Positions 9,598 through 17,939 of a stretch of DNA of 64,000 nt are shown piece after piece (position 1 is the first letter of the stretch; every line of letters begins with the position of its first letter). A program made the position numbers and the translations under genes. The stretch comes from an uncultured Prevotellaceae bacterium (lineage in GTDB: Bacteria; Bacteroidota; Bacteroidia; Bacteroidales; Bacteroidaceae), in contig ONGG01000009.1 in assembly GCA_900317305.1 (NCBI GenBank), positions 1-64,000 of the forward strand. Direction: 5' to 3'. The notes beneath the pieces are model-generated. The model worked only from the letters and a program-made list of their open reading frames with translations, ran no database searches and was not told the origin of the DNA.

Positions 9598-9736
9598 ATG
9601 AGTGACGGGACAGCAAGGAAGATAATTGTGAAATAATCATGAGTTAAAAAATGACATCGCTCTTTTTTGCAAAAAGCAAAACTACTCACTCTGTTTAACA
9701 TAGCAATAATCAACAGATTAATCAAATGGACAAAAT

Positions 9737-10243
9737 ATGAAAAGGAACTTTTTTCAATCATTAGCCGTTCTAGCCATGGTGCTCTTTTTTGCGGCGTCTT
9801 TTACACCACTTTCATCAAATACCCTGGAAATTGAGCAAGTTGGGAAAGGTGGTGGCTTTTACGTTGATGTGACAGGGAATGGCGTCAGGGGGCGTATGGG
9901 GCCGGGAACAGATTTCCAGGACACGGGAGCCAGATATAATAAAGGAGACCACCTCTTGGTGTTCAGTCAGAAGAATGGATGGTATGAGGTGAGATACGGG
10001 GAAGAAACGGTTTGGATAACCAGCCAGTTCGCAAAAAGGAGCAGCCGACAAACGCCTGATTATGTGACAGTATCGGTAGAGGGGCCTGTGCGTCTGCGTC
10101 TCAGCCCCGGCGGAAAGGACAGTGGACTGCGTGTAGACTTTGACGAAACTTTCAAATACCTTGGTGAGCAAGGCAATTGGTATAAGATTTCATACAAGGG
10201 ACGTGCCCTCTGGATCAGCAAAGACTGTAGTTGGGCTGAGTAA
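9737..10243 (+). CDS. Exported protein with two bacterial SH3 domains
   Basis: This 168-residue protein has a signal-anchor-like N-terminus (MKRNFFQSLAVLAMVLFFAA). Two SH3-like modules follow: about 43-94 (VRGRMGPGTDFQDTGARYNKG ... GWYEVRYGEETVWITSQF in outline) and about 108-165 (VRLRLSPGGKDSGL ... NWYKISYKGRALWISKD). The pattern 'VR-R-GP ... G-WY-VRY-----WI' is diagnostic of SH3b domains, which commonly bind peptidoglycan or cell-wall peptides. It is the first gene of a three-gene unit ending at the terminator at 12812. No catalytic domain is attached. Confidence 0.85.
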   Translation: MKRNFFQSLAVLAMVLFFAASFTPLSSNTLEIEQVGKGGGFYVDVTGNGVRGRMGPGTDFQDTGARYNKGDHLLVFSQKNGWYEVRYGEETVWITSQFAKRSSRQTPDYVTVSVEGPVRLRLSPGGKDSGLRVDFDETFKYLGEQGNWYKISYKGRALWISKDCSWAE

Positions 10244-10284
10244 CCCTTTTGGAAAATATTCAACAAATCATACAACCATTCAAC

Positions 10285-11511
10285 ATGAAAACCATTATCA
10301 AGTCAATTGTTTCGGCTCTCTGCTTCATGTGCATGGCCGCATGCGGTCAGGGTGACCCCAAAGCCGAGGTGACCGCTTTCGCCAACCGTTTTGCCTCATA
10401 CGTGGCACAAAACCAACTCGACTCCATCCGTGCAGTCTATCCCGACGCTGCGGAATGCGACTCTTTCGCCCTCAACTTCGTGGCCGACAGCATGCGTGTG
10501 GAGGCCAACGAACAGGCAGGCACGTTCACTGTGAGCGTGGGCAACGGGAAGGATTTCGTCATAGCAAAGGACAAGGACGGGAAACTGAGCATCGTCAGTT
10601 CACACGGACTCGTGGCGTTTAATGCCGACGACCTGGCTTTCGCCAAGATTGTGGGACAATACAAAGAGGGACTTACCGATATGCAACAATCACGGCGCAT
10701 GGGCGTGAAAGAGTTCAAGGAGAGCCTTGTGTTCTCGTTCGTCAAGGAATTGCAGGCGAAGGTGAAGACGGGTCGCGTCAACCCCGAGGTGCAACTGCCG
10801 ATGTTTGCCGCCGATGAGGGCGTGGGGGCTGTCACCGTCTCCAATGCCATGAGTAAGGCCATCGACGGCAGCGACTATAAGGTCGATATTTTTGCTGAAG
10901 GGCAGCACGGCTCCGGGTCGTATCAGCAGAAAGGCAAGACCATTCCCGCCAATGGCTCCACCACCATACAGTTCTCCTACGCGGGCAACTCATGGCCCAC
11001 GGGGGCTCTGTTGACTTTTGTTATCCCCGACGAGCAACTCTTCGCCAAGTATTTCGAGGCTACGGGAAATGAGTTCGACGAGTATCTGAAAGTTCACGAC
11101 ATCAATCTTGACACTGTGGCCGAAGGGCAAGAAACGGCCGGAGACGACACCCCCAGCACTGCCAGTAAAGCCGAGGAGGATGCCAAGGCGGAGCAATTCA
11201 TCCGCACGTTTTATACGACCTATGTGCTGGCTGATGCAGATTTCGCCCCAGTGGCCAAGAAATACTGTTCCCCAAAATTGTTGAAAAAACTCCAGGCAGA
11301 CTACGATTTCGATGACGGCGGCTATGCTATCTGGGACTTCCGAAGCGGAGAGCAAGAGGGTTCGGGCGCTTCCGAGGTGAAGGCCGTGAAACGTGTACGC
11401 GACGGACTGGTCTATGAGGTGGATATGCTCGACATGGGACATCCGCACAAAGCCCTGGTGACCTTGGTGAAAACCGAAGCCGGTGACTTCCTCTTCGATG
11501 ACGTGAAATAG
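10285..11511 (+). CDS. Lipoprotein of unknown function
   Basis: The start at 10285 is preferred over one 12 codons upstream because it begins a lipoprotein signal peptide ending in the lipobox MAAC (MKTIIKSIVSALCFMCMAAC). The 408-residue product should be lipid-anchored at about Cys20. It shows an N-terminal helical domain, a central strand-rich section (about 185-275, with VDIFAEGQHGSGSYQQ) and an acidic linker near 290-310. A C-terminal domain follows, with the layout of small NTF2-like folds (FIRTFYTTYVLADADFAPVA ... EVDMLDMGHPHKALVTLV). The last assignment is uncertain. It lies between the SH3 protein and another exported protein, 41 and 29 bases away, so co-transcription is likely. Confidence 0.65.
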   Translation: MKTIIKSIVSALCFMCMAACGQGDPKAEVTAFANRFASYVAQNQLDSIRAVYPDAAECDSFALNFVADSMRVEANEQAGTFTVSVGNGKDFVIAKDKDGKLSIVSSHGLVAFNADDLAFAKIVGQYKEGLTDMQQSRRMGVKEFKESLVFSFVKELQAKVKTGRVNPEVQLPMFAADEGVGAVTVSNAMSKAIDGSDYKVDIFAEGQHGSGSYQQKGKTIPANGSTTIQFSYAGNSWPTGALLTFVIPDEQLFAKYFEATGNEFDEYLKVHDINLDTVAEGQETAGDDTPSTASKAEEDAKAEQFIRTFYTTYVLADADFAPVAKKYCSPKLLKKLQADYDFDDGGYAIWDFRSGEQEGSGASEVKAVKRVRDGLVYEVDMLDMGHPHKALVTLVKTEAGDFLFDDVK

Positions 11512-11540
11512 GAATGAATAAAATCAAAAATAGCACAACC

Positions 11541-12782
11541 ATGAAAAAATTATTATTGACATTGACCGTCATGCTGACTATGACGGTGGGCGTGAGTGCA
11601 CAGCAGAAGTTGGGGAAAATGGAGGCTTACTATGCCAAGAAAGCCATGAATATTGACGTTTTGGGCAGGGTGAAGCCTGGAGACCTGTTGGTAGGATTCG
11701 TCGCTGGTAATGAAGATGGCTTTCATATGGAGGACAAAGGTAGTTCATACTATTATGTAGACCCTCTCATTGCCGATAATGAATTCAGTGTGGCGAAAGC
11801 CAATGTGGATGTCAAAGTCTATGAAATGAACGCTCTGCCTGTTTCGGAAGTTGGGCAATGCCTCAATTTCGTTTCTCGAGATGGATTGAAAGCTCGGATT
11901 TTCAAATCAGATGCGAATGGACATCACTATGAGAAAAACGAAGATGTCAATTCGCTGGGTATAAATCTAAGCAATTGCTATGTTCTCAGTGTGGAATATA
12001 TGGAAGGCACCTCGAAGAAGTTGTTCGAAGAACCTGTTGAAATGAAAAATGGAAACATCATGTTGAGGGGAATTCTTTCAAAATTTTATGTTCCTGCAGT
12101 CGATAGGGTGAAATCTTCGTATGGCGAAGATGGGAAATTGCTTGTTGACCAAAAGAATTTATGGGGCTATGATTTCGCCGTGGCATACGTCGGCTCTGAT
12201 AAAGCTTTGTATTTTGAAGGAAAATTATATTATCTTGCCAATGCTTCCTCTGAGACGACTTCAGCCTATACTGCCGCTCCTCAGTCATTGGATGACCTGC
12301 CTTTGGACGATATTTTCAAACTTGTCGACAATGAGATTGATGCCAAGAGTCACCTTGCCGCACTAAATTATAAATACGTGGGAGCATACGGTGCTGGTGG
12401 AGGTTATCAGATGACTTGGTGTCGTAATTGTACTTGTAATAAGCAAGGTGATGTGCTTGGTTTTCAAAAAGGCACGTCAAGTATTGTCTGCATTTCGGAA
12501 AGTATGGGCAGCGGAGGAGCTACACTTTCAATCGAGGTGTTCAATACCAACGCTCGCGACGCGGTTCTTGAAACTTTGAACCGTATGGGATTCAAAGTAG
12601 ATAGTTCCATCAGTAATGCAGCCAAACAGTCGATGCTTGAAATTGGCATAATTGAAGAGCAAAACAAAGAATGGACAACATTCTCGCGAAAAACGGAACA
12701 GTGGGGGCAAACCGCTGATGTGCAAAAGTCAAAAAAAGGATGGATTTTCACGGTATGGCCTATAGCTACAGGCACCGAATGA
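11541..12782 (+). CDS. Exported protein of unknown function
   Basis: The 413-residue product begins with a signal peptide (MKKLLLTLTVMLTMTVGVSA). The start at 11541 is chosen because the nine upstream in-frame codons resemble an A-rich leader. The mature protein is strand-rich. It carries a cysteine pair in WCRNCTCNKQGDV (about residues 294-302) and a C-terminal helix-strand part ending GWIFTVWPIATG. No family is recognised. It is the last gene of the unit begun at 9737 and is followed within 30 bases by a strong terminator. All three proteins carry export signals, so the unit probably builds or monitors something at the envelope. Confidence 0.65.
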   Translation: MKKLLLTLTVMLTMTVGVSAQQKLGKMEAYYAKKAMNIDVLGRVKPGDLLVGFVAGNEDGFHMEDKGSSYYYVDPLIADNEFSVAKANVDVKVYEMNALPVSEVGQCLNFVSRDGLKARIFKSDANGHHYEKNEDVNSLGINLSNCYVLSVEYMEGTSKKLFEEPVEMKNGNIMLRGILSKFYVPAVDRVKSSYGEDGKLLVDQKNLWGYDFAVAYVGSDKALYFEGKLYYLANASSETTSAYTAAPQSLDDLPLDDIFKLVDNEIDAKSHLAALNYKYVGAYGAGGGYQMTWCRNCTCNKQGDVLGFQKGTSSIVCISESMGSGGATLSIEVFNTNARDAVLETLNRMGFKVDSSISNAAKQSMLEIGIIEEQNKEWTTFSRKTEQWGQTADVQKSKKGWIFTVWPIATGTE

Positions 12783-12811
12783 CAATGTCTTCAAAGGCAT
12801 CAACAATCAAG

Positions 12812-12839
12812 CGGGCAAAAATCTTTGCCCGTTTTTTTT
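12812..12839 (+). terminator. Rho-independent terminator after the SH3/lipoprotein operon
   Basis: CGGGCAAA and TTTGCCCG form an eight-pair stem with an AATC loop, followed by eight T. Confidence 0.9.
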
Positions 12840-12965
12840 GCAGTCTGCTTTTTCACTATCTTTTCATTTTTCAAATGATATGATACACTTAGGATGATGA
12901 GATAGTTTTTTCTCTTCTGATAATTGGTGATTGCGCGTCTGATGGAAAGATAATTGCCGATGAAG

Positions 12966-12997
12966 TTTGCTGCACGGGATTTTTTGATTATTTTTGC
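12966..12997 (+). promoter_or_regulatory. Promoter of the GH31 gene
   Basis: TTTG at 12966-12969, 19 bases, then TATTTTTGC at 12989-12997: an exact fit to the Bacteroidetes consensus. The coding start is 61 bases beyond it, after an A-rich leader. Confidence 0.8.
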
Positions 12998-13057
12998 AAT
13001 GTGAAAATATTTCACATCCTGTCATGCTCACTAACCCTAAAAAAATATAAACAACCA

Positions 13058-15478
13058 ATGAAAAAAATTTTGCTCCTTTTCGCTTGTATGACCATGGCCA
13101 TGGTGTCGATGGCACAGACGGCAGAGATTACCACCAACGACGGCACCCACTGCCGCGTGAGTTTCTATTCGCCACAAATCGTGAGGGTTACGAAATGGCC
13201 ATCCACTGCCCATGAGCCTCAGCAGAAGAGCCTGGTGGTGACCATGCGGCCACAGCAAGACCTGCAGGTGAGCAAGAAGACGGCAGGCAAGACCGTCACG
13301 ATGACAGCCGGGAAACTCACGGTCATCATCGACCAACGCACGGGAAACATCCGGTTTGTGCATGCCGGCAAGAACCTGCTGCGCGAGAAAGGCCACGCCT
13401 TCGAGATGCGCAACGATGGGCCCGACAAAGGGGCCTACCGGGTGACCCAGACCTACCTGCTCGACAAGGACGAGCCCATCTACGGACTGGGCACGCTGCA
13501 GGACGGGCAGCTCAACCGCCGCGGCACCACACGGAAGTTGCTGGAGCAGTCGAACCTCGAGGACTTCCAGTATGTGATACAGTCGATCAAGGGATGGGGC
13601 ATCTTCTGGGACAACTACTCGCGCGCCGACTTCAACGACGACGCACAAGGCATGACCTTCTCGGCCGAGGTAGGCGACAACCTCGACTATTACTTCATGT
13701 ATGGCGGTGATGCCGATGGCGTGAACGCACAGATGCGCCAGCTCTCGGGTCAGGTACCTATGTTCCCCCTCTGGACCTTCGGCTACTGGCAGTGCCGCGA
13801 GCGATACAAGTCGACCCGCGAGGTGCTCGAAGTAGTGAACTGGCACCGGCAGAACCAGGTGCCCATCGACGGCATCATACAAGACTGGCAATACTGGGGC
13901 AGCAACTATACCTGGAATGCGATGGACTTCCTCGCCGAAGAGTATGCCGACGGCCGGCAGATGGTAAAAAGGGTGCACGACATGAATGCCCACCTGATGA
14001 TCAGCATCTGGGCCAGTTTCGGCATGCACACCAAGGCCTATAGGCAACTCGACGAGAAGGGGCTGCTTTTCCCCTTCAAGACATGGCCACAGAGCGGACT
14101 CACCCTATGGCCCCCACGCCAGGACTATCCCTCGCCCGTGAAAATCTACGATGCCTTCAGTCCTGATGCCCGCGACATCTACTGGCAGAACCTGAAGACG
14201 CTCTACAACTATGGCTGCGACGCCTGGTGGATGGACTCCACCGACCCCGACTTCTTCTATCCCGAAGACAGCGACTACGACCACATGACCACAATGGGCA
14301 CCTGGCGGCGCATGCGCAACGCATTCCCGCTGTGCACCGTGAGTGGTGTGTATGAGGGGCAGCGCGCCACCACAAGCGACAAGCGCGTGTTTATCATGAC
14401 ACGGTCGGCCTTCGCCGGACAGCAGCGCTATGGATCGGGACTGTGGAGCGGCGACGTGGCCTCGTCGTGGGACATGCTGCGCAAGCAGATTCCCGCCGGA
14501 CTCAACTACACGATGACGGGATGTCCCAACTTCAATACCGACATCGGCGGATTCTTCTGCGGCAGCTACAACACCAAGGGGAGCGGCAGTGCACCGCGCA
14601 ACAAGCAATACCAGGAACTCTACGTGCGCTGGATGCAGTATGGGCTTTTCTGTCCGGTGTTCAGGAGCCACGGCGCCGACGCTCCACGCGAGATCTACCA
14701 GTTTGGCAAGCGCGGCGAGCCCATCTTCGATGCCATCGAGGCTCAGATCAGGCTCCGCTACCGACTGCTGCCCTACCTTTACAGCACGGCATGGCAGGTG
14801 ACGAGCCAGAATGGCAGTTACCTGCGTGCCCTGGTCTACGACTTCGCCAACGACCGCCGCGTGTGGGACATGCCCGACGAGTTCATGTTTGGCCGCAGCA
14901 TCCTCGCTGCCCCCATCACCTCGCCACAATACACCAAGGAGCAGGTGGTGAAAGAGGATGCCATGACGGGATGGGACAAGAAGGAGGCCAAAGCCGAAGA
15001 GACTGCCGAGGTGGACTTCACGGCCAAGAAGACGGCCACGAAATACCTGCCCAAGGGCACCGACTGGTATGATTTCTACACCAATCAGCGCTACCGTGGC
15101 GGACAAGACGTGACCCTGGAGACCAGCATCGACCGCGCTCCGATGTTCGTCAGAGCAGGCAGCATTCTCCCCCTCGCTCCCGTGATGCAGTGGGCCTCGG
15201 AGCGCCCCTGGGACTCGCTTGAAATCGTCGTCTACCCCGGTGCCGACGCCACCTTCACCCTCTATGAGGACGAGGGCGACAATTACAACTACGAGCACGG
15301 CGCCTACGCCACCATCACCATGCAGTGGGACGACGCCCGGAAGACGCTCACCATCGGCCAGCGCCAAGGACAATTCCCCGGCATGCTCACCCAGCGCCAG
15401 TTCCATGTGCGCCTCGTGGGCAGCGACAAGACACACGAGGTGGACTACCAAGGAGGCGAAATGAGCGTGGCATGGTAA
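13058..15478 (+). CDS. Exported GH31 glycoside hydrolase (alpha-glucosidase/alpha-xylosidase type)
   Basis: The start at 13058 yields a signal peptide (MKKILLLFACMTMAMVSMAQ); the earlier in-frame ATG lies in the leader just behind the promoter. The 806-residue protein has the N-terminal galactose-mutarotase-like domain of GH31. A TIM barrel follows, with the nucleophile motif WWMDSTDPD (Asp393) and the acid/base segment LWSGDV (Asp466). Beta-sandwich domains follow. An inserted acidic/Lys stretch of about 40 residues (KEEQ-type, residues 630-665) interrupts the C-terminal part (WDKKEAKAEETAEVDF). The family cleaves terminal alpha-linked glucose or xylose; which one cannot be read reliably here. 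It stands alone, with its own promoter and no SusC/SusD pair nearby. Confidence 0.92.
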   Translation: MKKILLLFACMTMAMVSMAQTAEITTNDGTHCRVSFYSPQIVRVTKWPSTAHEPQQKSLVVTMRPQQDLQVSKKTAGKTVTMTAGKLTVIIDQRTGNIRFVHAGKNLLREKGHAFEMRNDGPDKGAYRVTQTYLLDKDEPIYGLGTLQDGQLNRRGTTRKLLEQSNLEDFQYVIQSIKGWGIFWDNYSRADFNDDAQGMTFSAEVGDNLDYYFMYGGDADGVNAQMRQLSGQVPMFPLWTFGYWQCRERYKSTREVLEVVNWHRQNQVPIDGIIQDWQYWGSNYTWNAMDFLAEEYADGRQMVKRVHDMNAHLMISIWASFGMHTKAYRQLDEKGLLFPFKTWPQSGLTLWPPRQDYPSPVKIYDAFSPDARDIYWQNLKTLYNYGCDAWWMDSTDPDFFYPEDSDYDHMTTMGTWRRMRNAFPLCTVSGVYEGQRATTSDKRVFIMTRSAFAGQQRYGSGLWSGDVASSWDMLRKQIPAGLNYTMTGCPNFNTDIGGFFCGSYNTKGSGSAPRNKQYQELYVRWMQYGLFCPVFRSHGADAPREIYQFGKRGEPIFDAIEAQIRLRYRLLPYLYSTAWQVTSQNGSYLRALVYDFANDRRVWDMPDEFMFGRSILAAPITSPQYTKEQVVKEDAMTGWDKKEAKAEETAEVDFTAKKTATKYLPKGTDWYDFYTNQRYRGGQDVTLETSIDRAPMFVRAGSILPLAPVMQWASERPWDSLEIVVYPGADATFTLYEDEGDNYNYEHGAYATITMQWDDARKTLTIGQRQGQFPGMLTQRQFHVRLVGSDKTHEVDYQGGEMSVAW

Positions 15479-15518
15479 AAATCACTCCTCTGGAGCACCA
15501 GATTCAGAAAAAAATACC

Positions 15519-15527
15519 TATCTTTGC
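15519..15527 (+). promoter_or_regulatory. Promoter-like -7 box before the ATPase/DUF4435 cassette
   Basis: TATCTTTGC lies 26 bases before the ATPase start codon, in the 74-base gap after the GH31 gene. No clear TTTG is found at the matching upstream distance, so this is a moderate call. Confidence 0.5.
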
Positions 15528-15552
15528 CCTATCACCCTAAAATCCAGACAGC

Positions 15553-16374
15553 ATGCAAAAATACGCCGACTACATCAAGCAGATAGAGATCGACTCGCTA
15601 TGGAGCGGCCGACGACACATCAAATGGAACCTCGACCGGCAGGTGAACATTCTCAGCGGCACCAACGGACAAGGCAAGAGCACCATCATCAACAAGGTGG
15701 TGAAAGGACTGGCCGCCGGAGGCGAATTCCCCAGCCACCTGCTCAAGGGAGTGAGGCTCAAGGTCTACCCCGAAGAGGCCAAATGGATCAGGTACGACGT
15801 CATCAGGTCGTTCGACCGGCCCCTGATGAACCTCGACACACTGGCCAAGATGAACATGAGTCTCGCCACCGAGCTCGACTGGCAGCTATTCCAGCTACAG
15901 CGCAAATACCTTGACTACCAAGTGAACATCGGCAACCGCATCATCGAGGTGCTGCAGAGCGGGGAGCCCGACGCCGCCCAGAAGGCACAGGCCCTCTCGG
16001 CCCCCAAGAAGCGCTTCCAGGACATGATCGACGACCTCTTCTCCGACACGGGGAAGAAAATCTTGCGCTCGGAAAACGAGATCTTCTTCACGCAGATAGG
16101 CGAGACCCTGGTGCCCTACCTGCTCTCGAGCGGCGAGAAGCAGATGCTCGTCATCCTGCTCACCGTGCTCGTGGAAGACAACAACAACTACGTGCTCTTC
16201 ATGGACGAGCCCGAGGTGAGCCTGCACGTGGAATGGCAGAAACGACTCATCGACCTCGTCATCGAGCTCAACCCCAACGTGCAGGTGATTCTCACCACCC
16301 ATTCGCCCGCCGTCATCATGAACGGGTGGATGGACCACGTGACCGAGGTCTCCGACATCACCGACAAAGAATAG
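15553..16374 (+). CDS. ABC-type AAA ATPase, AriA-like (putative PARIS-type defence component)
   Basis: This 273-residue ATPase is of the SMC/Rad50/OLD class. The Walker A motif is GTNGQGKST (36-44), the ABC signature is LSSGEKQ (191-197), Walker B is YVLFMDEP with Glu219, and the switch His is in TTHS (His250). It lacks long coiled coils and is shorter than typical AriA proteins. The next gene encodes a DUF4435 protein 19 bases downstream. An ABC ATPase paired with DUF4435 is the signature of PARIS anti-phage systems, where the ATPase restrains a Toprim-like effector until triggered. A resident DNA-maintenance pair of similar architecture is the main alternative. Base composition matches the neighbours, so recent transfer is not evident. 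Confidence 0.75.
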   Translation: MQKYADYIKQIEIDSLWSGRRHIKWNLDRQVNILSGTNGQGKSTIINKVVKGLAAGGEFPSHLLKGVRLKVYPEEAKWIRYDVIRSFDRPLMNLDTLAKMNMSLATELDWQLFQLQRKYLDYQVNIGNRIIEVLQSGEPDAAQKAQALSAPKKRFQDMIDDLFSDTGKKILRSENEIFFTQIGETLVPYLLSSGEKQMLVILLTVLVEDNNNYVLFMDEPEVSLHVEWQKRLIDLVIELNPNVQVILTTHSPAVIMNGWMDHVTEVSDITDKE

Positions 16375-16393
16375 CTGCCCTACCCCACCGGCC

Positions 16394-17554
16394 ATGGCAA
16401 AACGTTTGCGCGACAACCTCAACTCCGATTACTTCAGCGCGGTCAACTGCATGCACAGCAAGACCGCGCGCAAGCGCATCGTGGCCTATGTGGAGAGTTA
16501 CGACGACGTGTTCTTCTGGCGCACGGTGCTGCGCGAGTTTGAGGACGACAAGCACTACTTCGAGGTGATGCTGCCCTCGAAGGTGAGCCTGGCCAAGGGC
16601 AAGAAACAAGTGCTCATGAACCTCGTGGGCGACAAGGTGGGCGAGGACATGATAGCCTGCGTGGATGCCGACTACGACTTCCTCATGCAAGGGGCCACAA
16701 AGACATCGGAGAACATCGTGGGCAACCCCTACGTCTTCCACACCTACGTCTATGCCATCGAGAACTACCAGAGTTACGCGCCCTCGCTGCACGACGTGTG
16801 TGTGATGGTGACGCTCAACGACCACCATGTGTTCGACTTTGAGGAATACATGAAGCAATACTCGCTGGCCATCTTCCCCCTCTTCGTGTGGAGCATCTGG
16901 TACTACCGCACGCCCAACTACGCCGAATTCTCCATCTCCGACTTCAACAAGACCATCGAGACCGGGCATTTCACCATGCAGAACGCGGCCAACGGCATCG
17001 CCAACGTGAGGCACAAAGTGGGCCGCAAGGTGATGCAGCTGCAGCGTCTCAACCCCGATGCCAAGGAGTCGTACCTGGCACTGAAAGACGAGCTGAAGGC
17101 GCTGGGCGTGACGCCCGAGACCACCTACCTCTACATTCAGGGCCACCATCTCTACGACAACGTGACGACGCCAATGGTGTCGAAGGTGTGCGACAAGCTG
17201 CGCCGCGAGCGCGAGACCGAGATACACCGCAAGGCCATGCACAACACACAGATGCGCAACGAACTGTCGTGCTATGAGCACAGCATCGAGAACGTGGGGT
17301 CGATGCTCAAGAAAAACACGGGATACATCCGCTCGCCCCAATATCAATGGCTGAGGGCCGACATCGAGTACTATATGAAGCACCGGTCGGACCTCAGGGT
17401 GCCACCCGAACTGAACGACAGCGGCAAGCCGGAAACTGGCGATGAGGCCAGCGGCATGAAGGAGACGGCCGGACAGCCGACCGCAGCAGGACTACCACAG
17501 CCCAGGGCAACACATCAACCCAATACAGAACAACCACAAAAAGATGAAGAATAA
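16394..17554 (+). CDS. DUF4435 (Toprim-like) protein, AriB-like
   Basis: This 386-residue protein begins with a DUF4435 domain. The segment AYVESYDDVFFWRTVL contains the expected acidic residue (Glu34). MIACVDADYDFL contains Asp91, Asp93 and Asp95, the DxDxD pattern of Toprim-like metal sites. In PARIS the equivalent subunit AriB is the toxic nuclease effector controlled by the ATPase. The middle is helical (IENYQSYAPSLHDVC, YSLAIFPLFVWSIWYYR). The last 45 residues are a disordered, Pro/Gln/Gly-rich tail. The 3' end overlaps the next gene by 11 bases, indicating tight co-expression. Assignment to DUF4435 is from motif recall; the defence role is inferred from the pair. Confidence 0.75.
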   Translation: MAKRLRDNLNSDYFSAVNCMHSKTARKRIVAYVESYDDVFFWRTVLREFEDDKHYFEVMLPSKVSLAKGKKQVLMNLVGDKVGEDMIACVDADYDFLMQGATKTSENIVGNPYVFHTYVYAIENYQSYAPSLHDVCVMVTLNDHHVFDFEEYMKQYSLAIFPLFVWSIWYYRTPNYAEFSISDFNKTIETGHFTMQNAANGIANVRHKVGRKVMQLQRLNPDAKESYLALKDELKALGVTPETTYLYIQGHHLYDNVTTPMVSKVCDKLRRERETEIHRKAMHNTQMRNELSCYEHSIENVGSMLKKNTGYIRSPQYQWLRADIEYYMKHRSDLRVPPELNDSGKPETGDEASGMKETAGQPTAAGLPQPRATHQPNTEQPQKDEE

Positions 17555-17933
17555 AACCGTGGCGCTCGAAACCGCCAAATGGCTGCGCAAGCGCAGGTTC
17601 AACGAGCCTGTGCCCTCTCATTACGACGTTTATGGCCGGTTGTGCGAAGGCACGTCAGGCGCCGAACCCATAAGTTGGAACAGTCCTGCCTATGACCAGA
17701 GTCCACGGCATAAGGTGTATGCCGCACCCGATTTGCCATTGGCGCAACAGTGGGTGCGTGAGAAGAAACACTTCGACGTACTTGTCGACCGTGAGTATTT
17801 CTGCGGTAAAGTGGGTAAATACTATGCCAAGATCATCCGTCTGCGCGACGGCGTGATGAGCGAGACCGGCAAATACCGGTCGTATGAGCGGGCACTCGAG
17901 GCGGGCATACTGAAGGCCCTGCGCTCGATGTAG
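17544..17933 (+). CDS. Small protein co-transcribed with the ATPase/DUF4435 pair
   Basis: This 129-residue protein starts inside the end of the DUF4435 gene, with an 11-base overlap. It has no signal peptide or membrane segment. The middle (residues about 45-80) has the pattern 'YAAPDLPLAQQWVREKKHF', and the C-terminus ends with RSYERALEAGILKALRSM. That last motif I associate with small proteins of Bacteroidetes phage and mobile DNA, though I cannot name the family. Standard PARIS loci have only two genes, so a third overlapping gene is notable. It could be a regulator, an immunity factor or an unrelated passenger. Confidence 0.65.
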   Translation: MKNKTVALETAKWLRKRRFNEPVPSHYDVYGRLCEGTSGAEPISWNSPAYDQSPRHKVYAAPDLPLAQQWVREKKHFDVLVDREYFCGKVGKYYAKIIRLRDGVMSETGKYRSYERALEAGILKALRSM

Positions 17934-17939
17934 GGCCGT

